In this document: in pieces, positions 1-4,851 of the stretch
Numbering within the stretch: the stretch's first letter is position 1
How the letters are laid out: each line of letters starts with the position of its first letter
Origin: an uncultured Atopobiaceae bacterium
Lineage (GTDB): Bacteria > Actinomycetota > Coriobacteriia > Coriobacteriales > Atopobiaceae
DNA: 13,837 bases
Assembly: GCA_947626465.1 (NCBI GenBank)
Contig: CANQSI010000018.1
Span: 1-13,837 of the forward strand
Reading direction: 5' to 3'
Translations under genes and position numbers: made by a program
The notes under the pieces: model-generated
What the model saw: only the letters and a program-made list of their open reading frames with translations
Databases searched by the model: none
What the model was told of the DNA's origin: nothing

Positions 1-453
1 GAGCGGGTGCAAGCGGCGAAGGAGCGCATTCCCCACGTGGCGGTGGTTGCGGATTTCATGTGCGGATTTCCCGGCGAGAGCCCCGGGCAATGGCGCGAAT
101 CGCTTGATTTCGCGAGCGGGCTCGGCCTCGCGAAGCTCCACGTCTTCCGCTTCTCGCCAAGGCCGGGCACCGTGGCGGCGGGGCTTGGGCGGCGCGTTTC
201 GGAACATGAGGTGAAGGCGCGTGCAAATGAGGCCCTTGAGCTCACGAAACACCTCCAAGAGGCCTACGCGGCGTCCCTCGTGGGCACGCCACAGCATCTT
301 CTCGTGGAGGAACGTGGGAGGGCCACCACGGGAGGGCTCGTGCGCGCGCTGGTGGATGCCGATCTCTCTCGCCAAGCGTTCTTCGAAGCCACACCGCACA
401 GCTTGGCCAGCCCCACGACGCTCGACTGTCGCGCGCGCGACGAGTGCGTATGA
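1..453 (+). CDS. mtaB: tRNA N6-threonylcarbamoyladenosine (t6A37) methylthiotransferase MtaB, 3' end only
   Basis: This is the C-terminal 150 residues of a radical-SAM methylthiotransferase; the start and the iron-sulfur binding cysteines lie before the window. The frame is open from base 1. Seen in the sequence: a GFPGES motif near residue 21 of the fragment, followed by a KLHVFRFSPRPGT block (about residues 45-57). This is the hallmark of the MtaB/MiaB/RimO family, and the 'HVF.(Y/F)SPRPGT' form is typical of MtaB. The last third, with a VGTPQHLLVEERG stretch, fits the start of a small TRAM-like RNA-binding domain. The family adds a methylthio group to t6A37 in ANN-decoding tRNAs in the cytoplasm. 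It stops 35 bases before the preferred phoH start and is probably cotranscribed with it. MtaB is preferred over MiaB and RimO on the motif form and on its position before phoH. RimO is also encoded separately at the other end of the window. Confidence 0.85.
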   Translation, partial: ERVQAAKERIPHVAVVADFMCGFPGESPGQWRESLDFASGLGLAKLHVFRFSPRPGTVAAGLGRRVSEHEVKARANEALELTKHLQEAYAASLVGTPQHLLVEERGRATTGGLVRALVDADLSRQAFFEATPHSLASPTTLDCRARDECV

Positions 454-480
454 TGGACGGTGGCCATACGCCACCACCTC

Positions 481-485
481 GGAGG
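481..485 (+). promoter_or_regulatory. Shine-Dalgarno site that decides the phoH start
   Basis: GGAGG lies 3 bases before the ATG at 489. The spacing is short, but it is the only purine-rich box near any candidate phoH start. The in-frame GTG at 444 and the ATGs at 450 and 453 have no recognisable site upstream. PhoH family similarity also begins right after the ATG at 489. Confidence 0.5.
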
Positions 486-488
486 AGC

Positions 489-1439
489 ATGGAAGCTAGC
501 CAGATTCGCCTCACCATTCCCGATTCGATCGACATCACGCGGCTCATGGGCCCTGCGGATTCCCTTCTGAGGAGGATCGAGTCGAATACGCCTGCGTCCA
601 TCACCGTGCGTGGACAGTCCATCACCATCACCGGCGACGTGGATGAGGCCAACCGCGTCGCCCGCGCATTCGGCGTCCTCATGGGGCTTGTACAAGAGGG
701 AAGGGTGCCAAACGCGCAGGACGTGGATAGCCTCCTCCTTGGCGCCGCCGCCTCAGGAAACGACCTCGACGAGGCACGGGTGCTCACGGTGCGGGGCAGG
801 GCGGTGGGTGCTCGCACGGAGGGGCAGCTCGCCTACGTGCGCGCCATGCGCTCCTCGACCATCACCTTCGCCCTCGGGCCCGCGGGCACCGGGAAGACCT
901 ACCTCGCCATGGCCATGGCGCTCGCCGCGCTTTCCCGCGGTTCCGTAGGGCGCATCGTGCTCACGCGCCCCGTCGTGGAGGCGGGGGAGTCGCTCGGCTT
1001 TCTCCCTGGCACGCTCGACGAGAAGCTCGACCCCTACGTGCGGCCGCTCTACGACGCGCTCTTCGACCTCTGCGAGCGCGATCGCGCAAACGACTACATC
1101 GTCTCGGGCGCGATCGAGATCGCGCCTTTGGCCTTCATGCGCGGCCGCACGCTCAACGACGCGTTCGTGATCCTCGACGAGGCCCAAAACACCACGCCCG
1201 ACCAGATGAAGATGTTCCTCACGCGCCTCGGATTCCGCTCCACGTTCGTGGTGTGCGGCGACAACACGCAGCGTGACCTCCTCGGCAGAAACGGCATCGA
1301 CAGCGCCTGCTCGGTGCTTGCGAACGTGAAGGGCATCTCCTTCGTTGAGCTTGGGCGCGCCGACATCGTGCGCCACGACCTCGTGGGGAGCATCGTCTCC
1401 GCCTACGAGGCGGCGGCGAGGAGGGCCGGGGGGAAGTGA
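489..1439 (+). CDS. phoH: PhoH family P-loop NTPase
   Basis: This is a 316-residue cytoplasmic ATPase of the PhoH/PhoL family, close to the usual length. The N-terminal 100 residues fit the KH-like nucleic-acid-binding region of long PhoH proteins. A Walker A motif, GPAGTGKT, lies at residues 130-137. Walker B, VILDEAQNTT, lies at 227-236, followed by GDNTQ at 257-261 (sensor-like). The exact substrate of the family is unsettled; its fixed link with ybeY suggests a role in RNA or ribosome metabolism. The start at 489 is chosen for its GGAGG box and because similarity begins at IRLTIP. A GTG at 444 in the same frame would overlap the mtaB stop and add 15 proline/arginine-rich residues. Its stop overlaps the ybeY start by four bases (GTGA), which suggests translational coupling. 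Confidence 0.93.
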   Translation: MEASQIRLTIPDSIDITRLMGPADSLLRRIESNTPASITVRGQSITITGDVDEANRVARAFGVLMGLVQEGRVPNAQDVDSLLLGAAASGNDLDEARVLTVRGRAVGARTEGQLAYVRAMRSSTITFALGPAGTGKTYLAMAMALAALSRGSVGRIVLTRPVVEAGESLGFLPGTLDEKLDPYVRPLYDALFDLCERDRANDYIVSGAIEIAPLAFMRGRTLNDAFVILDEAQNTTPDQMKMFLTRLGFRSTFVVCGDNTQRDLLGRNGIDSACSVLANVKGISFVELGRADIVRHDLVGSIVSAYEAAARRAGGK

Positions 1440-1936
1440 GCGTGGGGCTCGTGCATCGCGAGGCGAACCTGGTGCCGCTCGCCATCGGGCTCGACGAGGT
1501 CGCGCGGCTCGCCGATGCCGTGCTCGCCGCGGAAGGCGTGGAGCGCGCGTGCGAAGTCTCCCTCTCCGTGGTGGATGACGATGAGATGGCCGCGATGAAC
1601 GAGGAGCTCCGCGGCATCGCCGCTCCCACCGACGTGCTCTCCGTGGAGCTCGAGCGCCCCGATGAGGCGCCCGGGGACGCGGATGAACCATGCCTTCTCG
1701 GCGATCTCGTGCTCGATCCCGCCTACATCGAACGCCAGGCGAGGGAATTCGCCACCTCGCCCGAGGATGAGACTCGCCTCCTCGTCATCCACGGGATGCT
1801 CCATCTTCTCGGCTACGACCATGAAACGCCCGAGGATCGCATGCGCATGGAGGCGGTGCAGGAGCGTCTCGTGAGGGATGCGACGGAAGGACGCGTGGCT
1901 CCCTTCGAGCTCGCATCGCATGGAGAGGAACCTTAG
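1436..1936 (+). CDS. ybeY: Endoribonuclease YbeY, 16S rRNA maturation and ribosome quality control
   Basis: This is a 166-residue YbeY protein of normal length. Known role of the family: a zinc-dependent single-strand endoribonuclease needed for 16S rRNA 3'-end maturation and 70S quality control. The signature metal site is intact, with H119, H123 and H129 in the segment VIHGMLHLLGYDH (H-x3-H-x5-H). Upstream, NEELRGIAAPTDVLSV (about residues 55-70) matches the conserved 'N..yR....TDVLSF' strand, and LGDLVLD (about 88-94) matches the usual 'LGDI.I'. The GTG start overlaps the phoH stop by four bases, with a G-rich stretch upstream as ribosome binding site. dgkA begins three bases after its stop. 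The 40-residue insert before LGDLVLD is acidic and proline-bearing, which is common in actinobacterial copies. Confidence 0.95.
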   Translation: MSVGLVHREANLVPLAIGLDEVARLADAVLAAEGVERACEVSLSVVDDDEMAAMNEELRGIAAPTDVLSVELERPDEAPGDADEPCLLGDLVLDPAYIERQAREFATSPEDETRLLVIHGMLHLLGYDHETPEDRMRMEAVQERLVRDATEGRVAPFELASHGEEP

Positions 1937-1939
1937 GCG

Positions 1940-2332
1940 ATGATCCCCGGTTCCTCGAGAGACCATCCCAGCCTCAAGCAGAGCTTTGGCTTTGCCATCC
2001 AGGGCTTTCGCATCGCCTGGAAGGGCGAGCGCAACCTCAAGATCATGGTGGGATTTGCGATCTTCGCCCTCGTCTGCGCCGCTATCCTGCAGCTGAGCAC
2101 CACGCAATGGGCTCTCATCATCTTAGGGATCGGCGTCGTGCTCGCCGCGGAGCTCTTGAACACCTCCATCGAGACGATCGTCGACCTCGTGTCGCCCGAA
2201 TACCATCCGCTCGCGGGCAAGGCGAAGGACGTGGCCGCAGCGGCGGTGTGGGTGCTCTCGTGCCTCGTGGCGGTGATGGGGCTCGTGATCTTCGTGAGCC
2301 GCATCGTGGCGCTCCTCGGCTTTGGGAGCTAA
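1940..2332 (+). CDS. dgkA: Small integral-membrane diacylglycerol/undecaprenol kinase
   Basis: This is a 130-residue membrane kinase of the DgkA family. In Gram-positive bacteria this type mainly phosphorylates undecaprenol, feeding the lipid carrier pool for wall synthesis, rather than diacylglycerol. Seen: an amphipathic N-terminus with FRIAWKGERNLK, then three hydrophobic segments at about residues 35-51, 57-73 and 101-126. The signature ELLNTSIETIVDLV lies at 71-84, giving E71, N74 and E78 as the expected catalytic/metal residues, and KDVAAAAV lies at 96-103. A purine-rich GAGAGGAA at 1923-1930 serves the ATG start, and the gap to ybeY is three bases. Leu62 is encoded by TTA, the only in-frame TTA I found in the window. 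Substrate choice (undecaprenol or diacylglycerol) cannot be read from sequence alone. Confidence 0.93.
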   Translation: MIPGSSRDHPSLKQSFGFAIQGFRIAWKGERNLKIMVGFAIFALVCAAILQLSTTQWALIILGIGVVLAAELLNTSIETIVDLVSPEYHPLAGKAKDVAAAAVWVLSCLVAVMGLVIFVSRIVALLGFGS

Positions 2333-2345
2333 GCGCCCTCGATAT

Positions 2346-2373
2346 TGGGTATGCCTGCTACCAGTGAAACCCA
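2346..2373 (+). promoter_or_regulatory. Inverted repeat with a possible extended -10 box before the acidic small gene
   Basis: TGGGT at 2346-2350 is complementary to ACCCA at 2369-2373, and inside it CTG (2355-2357) can pair with CAG (2362-2364). The loop region contains TGCTACCAG (2356-2364), which resembles an extended -10 element (TGnTAnnnT-like) but lacks the final T and a recognisable -35. It lies 7-10 bases before the AAAGGAG ribosome binding site of the next gene. It could be an internal promoter/operator or only a weak RNA hairpin. Confidence 0.25.
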
Positions 2374-2388
2374 CGTAAAGGAGCAGCC

Positions 2389-2580
2389 ATGCCAGCCAAG
2401 GATGAGCGCTACGATCTGAACGACGTCACCCGTAACGCGCCGCTTGACGAAGCCGAGACGGAAGAGGGGGACGTCGAGCTTGACGAGTACGCGGACCAGC
2501 TGACCGACGACCTCGACCTCGAAAAGGACGACTTCGCTGATGAGACCTTCCATGAAGAGACGCTTCCCGACGAGCCCTAG
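2389..2580 (+). CDS. Very acidic 63-residue protein of unknown function
   Basis: I do not recognise this protein. It is 63 residues with 14 Asp and 12 Glu against 4 Lys/Arg, so about 41% acidic. After residue 15 there is only one basic side chain (K46), apart from a histidine. It has no hydrophobic stretch long enough for a membrane segment or signal peptide, no cysteine and no tryptophan, and it looks intrinsically disordered, with periodic Leu/Val/Tyr (EYADQL, DDLDLE). The start is well supported: AAAGGAG at 2377-2383 lies 5 bases before the ATG. It sits between dgkA and era, where many Firmicutes carry cdd. The gap before it is 56 bases, longer than most in the operon, and era follows after 30 bases. 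An acidic partner or chaperone for a basic RNA or ribosomal protein is one guess, without direct support. Confidence 0.75.
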   Translation: MPAKDERYDLNDVTRNAPLDEAETEEGDVELDEYADQLTDDLDLEKDDFADETFHEETLPDEP

Positions 2581-2610
2581 GCCCACGTCCCGCACGCAAG
2601 GGGCGCGCGC

Positions 2611-3513
2611 ATGAGCGCGCCCACGGCCTTTAGGAGCGGATTCGTCGCCCTCGTCGGACGTCCCAACGCGGGAAAGTCGACGCTCGTGAACGCATGCGTG
2701 GGGACGCACGTGGCGATTACGAGCCCCGTCTCGCAAACGACGCGAAAGCGGCTGCGTGCGGTGATCGAGCGCCCGGAGGCGGAGATCATCCTCGTCGATA
2801 CGCCGGGGCTCCACAAGCCAAAGGATTCGCTCGGCAATGCCCTCAATCGCCAGGCGCTCGCCGAGCTCTCCGACGTGGACGTGATCGCCCATATGATCGA
2901 CGCTACCCGCCCCGTGGGAAGGGGAGACGCGTGGGTAGCCTCGCACGTCGCGCGCGCCGAGGCGCCGAAGCTCCTCATCATCTCGAAGGCCGACATCGCC
3001 TCGCCTGAGGTGGTGGGCGCGCAGGTGGAGGCCGCGTCGGCGCTTGCCACCTATGACGACGTGCTCGTGCTCTCGGCCAAGGAGGGCTTCAACGTCGACG
3101 CCTTCATCGACCTCGTGGAGACGTTCCTGCCCGAAGGGCCGAAGTGGTTCGGCGATGTGCCGTGGGACGCCACCGACGAGGAGCTCGTGGCCGAGTTCGT
3201 GCGTGAGCAGGTGCTCCTCGCCTGCAAGGACGAAGTGCCCCACGCAACGGGCGTGCGCTGCGATTCGCTTTCCTGGGCGAAGGACGGGCATGCGTCCGCG
3301 AAGGCCACCATCTTGGTGGAGCGCGATTCCCAGAAGGCCATCCTCATCGGCGCGGGGGGAAGGATGGTCAAGGCCATCGGCACGAAGGCCCGACGCGCCC
3401 TCGAGGCCTTCCTCGGGGCGAAGGTCTACCTCGAGCTCAACGTGGCGGTATCGAGGCGCTGGCGCGATGACGACAACGTCATTCGCGCGCTCGGCTACGA
3501 CATCGAGGAGTAG
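2611..3513 (+). CDS. era: GTPase Era, 30S ribosomal subunit assembly
   Basis: This is a 300-residue Era GTPase of full length. The family binds the 3' end of 16S rRNA through a C-terminal KH domain and assists 30S maturation at the inner face of the membrane. G1 is GRPNAGKS at residues 16-23, the switch I threonines fall in SQTTRKR (41-47), G3 is DTPG at 63-66, and G5 is SAK at 155-157. G4 reads SKAD at 125-128 instead of the usual NKxD, a real departure at the guanine-specifying position. The KH domain carries GAGGRMVKAIG at 247-257 and a LELNVAVSRRWR strand near 275-286. ATG 2611 has AAGGGG at 2598-2603. recO follows after two bases. YbeY, Era and S15 in the same region all act on the 30S subunit. 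Confidence 0.96.
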   Translation: MSAPTAFRSGFVALVGRPNAGKSTLVNACVGTHVAITSPVSQTTRKRLRAVIERPEAEIILVDTPGLHKPKDSLGNALNRQALAELSDVDVIAHMIDATRPVGRGDAWVASHVARAEAPKLLIISKADIASPEVVGAQVEAASALATYDDVLVLSAKEGFNVDAFIDLVETFLPEGPKWFGDVPWDATDEELVAEFVREQVLLACKDEVPHATGVRCDSLSWAKDGHASAKATILVERDSQKAILIGAGGRMVKAIGTKARRALEAFLGAKVYLELNVAVSRRWRDDDNVIRALGYDIEE

Positions 3514-3515
3514 TC

Positions 3516-4265
3516 GTGGCGAGGGGCCCCGCGAAGCGCACCGAAGCCGTCGTGCTCGACACCACGAAGCTCGCTGAACGCGATCTCATCGTCACCCTGC
3601 TCGCAGAGGATGGGGTGCTCGAACGCGCGGTGGCGAAGGGAGCGCGCAAAGGCGGCTCGCGCTTCGGTGCCGCGTGCGAGCTCTATCGCACGTCCGACGT
3701 GCTCCTCGCTCCGGGACGCAGCCTCTCGATCATGACGGATGCGCGCCTCGTCGAAGGGGCCCCGATCCTTCGCCAGGACTTCGAGGTGCTCGCGGCTGCC
3801 GCCGCGATCGCGGATTGCGTGAAGGCCGTAAGCCTAGAGGGGGAGGGCGAGGCAATCGCCTACGCCTTGGTGAGGCGCGCCTACGAGATGCTCGCCGAAC
3901 CGCTCGACCTCGCGCATCTCCAGCTCATCGTGGCCGCCTTCGCCTTCAAGCTCTTGGCGCTCCTCGGCTGGCGCGTCGAGCTGGACGCGTGCGTGGGGTG
4001 CGGTTCGGAGGACGTGCGCTGGTTCGATTCGCTTTCCGGGGGCGCGCTCTGCTCCGATTGCGCCGCAAGGGTAGAGTCCGCCGAGCTCCTCGGCGAGCAC
4101 CGGAGAAGCTGGCTGAGGGCGCTTCTCCTCTGCCCCTTCCAAGAGCTCGCCACATCCCCCGTGGCCCCGGAGGACGCCGCCTGGATGGCGCGCCTTTCGC
4201 TCGATTGGTCCCGCGCCCAGCTCGACATGGGCCTGAAGTCGTTCGCGTTCTTCTCCAACCTTTGA
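3516..4265 (+). CDS. recO: DNA repair protein RecO
   Basis: This is a 249-residue RecO, the recombination mediator that helps load RecA at single-strand gaps together with RecR (and RecF). Seen: an N-terminal OB-fold with the typical opening 'TEAVVLDTTKLAERDLIV' (residues 9-26). A helical middle part follows, then a zinc-finger with C159, C162, C179 and C182 (CVGC and CSDC pairs), then a C-terminal helix bundle ending LKSFAFFSNL. The start is the GTG two bases after the era stop, so it is translationally tied to era. It appears to be the last gene of the phoH-era operon, because a 173-base gap with no ORF follows before rpsO. The region shows no frameshift or missing motif. Confidence 0.94.
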   Translation: MARGPAKRTEAVVLDTTKLAERDLIVTLLAEDGVLERAVAKGARKGGSRFGAACELYRTSDVLLAPGRSLSIMTDARLVEGAPILRQDFEVLAAAAAIADCVKAVSLEGEGEAIAYALVRRAYEMLAEPLDLAHLQLIVAAFAFKLLALLGWRVELDACVGCGSEDVRWFDSLSGGALCSDCAARVESAELLGEHRRSWLRALLLCPFQELATSPVAPEDAAWMARLSLDWSRAQLDMGLKSFAFFSNL

Positions 4266-4332
4266 GCCCTGGGGCGTGTCCACGCGACGTTTTCGTGAAG
4301 GCTCGCAGGGCATGGCATGGATTTTCTCCATG

Positions 4333-4341
4333 TGCTAGATT
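4333..4341 (+). promoter_or_regulatory. Candidate extended -10 promoter element for rpsO
   Basis: TGCTAGATT fits the extended -10 form TGn-TAnnnT with TAGATT as hexamer. It lies about 98 bases before the rpsO start, in the 173-base gap after recO. No good -35 is visible at 16-18 bases upstream. A second candidate, TACCCT at 4354-4359, lies just downstream. The gap needs a promoter if recO ends its operon, but which box is used cannot be settled by eye. Confidence 0.35.
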
Positions 4342-4358
4342 TCAGCGGTTGGCTACCC

Positions 4359-4438
4359 TGAGCTTGGTCGCATGTCCTCCACCTGACGGCGCACGCAGCT
4401 CAAGGCGAATGGGATACGTCCCGAAGGAAAGGTGAAGC
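4359..4438 (+). promoter_or_regulatory. rpsO 5' leader with a UACG-capped hairpin next to the ribosome binding site
   Basis: GGGA at 4411-4414 pairs with TCCC at 4419-4422 around a TACG tetraloop, with a flanking U-G pair (4410/4423). Five bases later the Shine-Dalgarno stretch AAAGGTGA begins (4428-4435). Further upstream TGAGCT (4359-4364) can pair with AGCTCA (4397-4402), closing a larger domain. In several bacterial groups S15 represses its own translation by binding structured leaders. The adjacent G-U and G-C pairs here recall the motif S15 reads in 16S rRNA. That this leader is such an autoregulatory site is inference. Confidence 0.35.
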
Positions 4439-4714
4439 ATGACCATCTCGAAGGAACGCAAGGCCGAGCTCATCAAGGAGTTCGGCAAGGACGAGCACGA
4501 CAGCGGCTCGGCAGAGGTGCAGGTCGCCATCCTCACCGACCGCATCCGCGAGCTCACCGAGCACATGAAGGTCCACAAGAAGGACTACCACACGCGTCGC
4601 GGCCTTCTCATGCTCGTCGGTAGGCGTAGGCGCCTTCTCGTCTACATCAAGAAGCGTAGCGTGGAGGACTACCGCGCGCTCATCGCGAAGCTCGGGCTGC
4701 GCGACAACGTCTAA
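4439..4714 (+). CDS. rpsO: 30S ribosomal protein S15
   Basis: This is a 91-residue S15, the usual 89-91 length, a primary 16S rRNA binding protein that organises the central domain of the 30S subunit. The family signature is intact: HDSGSAEVQVAILTDRI (residues 20-36), then LTEHMKVHKKDYHTRRGLL (39-57), then VGRRRRLLVYIKK and the ending LIAKLGLRDNV. The ATG is preceded by AAAGGTGA at 4428-4435. It stands between a promoter-bearing gap and pnp, the classic rpsO-pnp pairing seen across bacteria. Its transcript probably reads partly into pnp, since the hairpin between them has only a poor T-run. Confidence 0.98.
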   Translation: MTISKERKAELIKEFGKDEHDSGSAEVQVAILTDRIRELTEHMKVHKKDYHTRRGLLMLVGRRRRLLVYIKKRSVEDYRALIAKLGLRDNV

Positions 4715-4735
4715 CCCATCTTCAGAAGCAACGGG

Positions 4736-4758
4736 GGAGCGCCGAAGAGGCGCTCCTT
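4736..4758 (+). terminator. Stem-loop after rpsO: partial terminator, attenuator or RNase processing site
   Basis: GGAGCGCC (4736-4743) and GGCGCTCC (4749-4756) form a perfect 8-bp GC-rich stem with a GAAGA loop, 22 bases after the rpsO stop. Only TTCGCT follows, so the T-run is poor and read-through into pnp is likely. In other bacteria the rpsO-pnp spacer holds a leaky terminator and processing sites, which this fits. Confidence 0.45.
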
Positions 4759-4767
4759 CGCTAAAGA

Positions 4768-4835
4768 GCCCCTAAGGGGGCAGGCATGGGGCATGCCCTG
4801 TGCCGTCGAGGTTGCCGAGCGGAAGGGCCGCTCGG
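4768..4835 (+). promoter_or_regulatory. Structured pnp leader: three successive stem-loops
   Basis: After the first hairpin (4736-4756) the 137-base spacer holds three more. CCCC-TAA-GGGG lies at 4769-4779, extendable by G4768/C4781 with a bulge. CAGG+CAT at 4781-4787 pairs with ATG+CCTG at 4793-4800 with one bulged C. CCGAGCGG (4815-4822) pairs with CCGCTCGG (4828-4835) around AAGGG, a perfect 8-bp stem ending two bases before the Shine-Dalgarno GGAGG (4837-4841). No ORF occupies the spacer. In E. coli a double-stranded pnp leader is the target of RNase III and PNPase autoregulation; a similar role here is inference. Confidence 0.5.
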
Positions 4836-4851
4836 TGGAGGAAAGGGAAAT

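Noticed and set aside
4274..4293. GCGTG-TC-CACGC followed by TTTT after recO as a terminator
   Set aside because: The usable stem is only four pairs with a 4-base loop, and four bases separate it from the T-run; too weak to call, although some termination after recO is expected.
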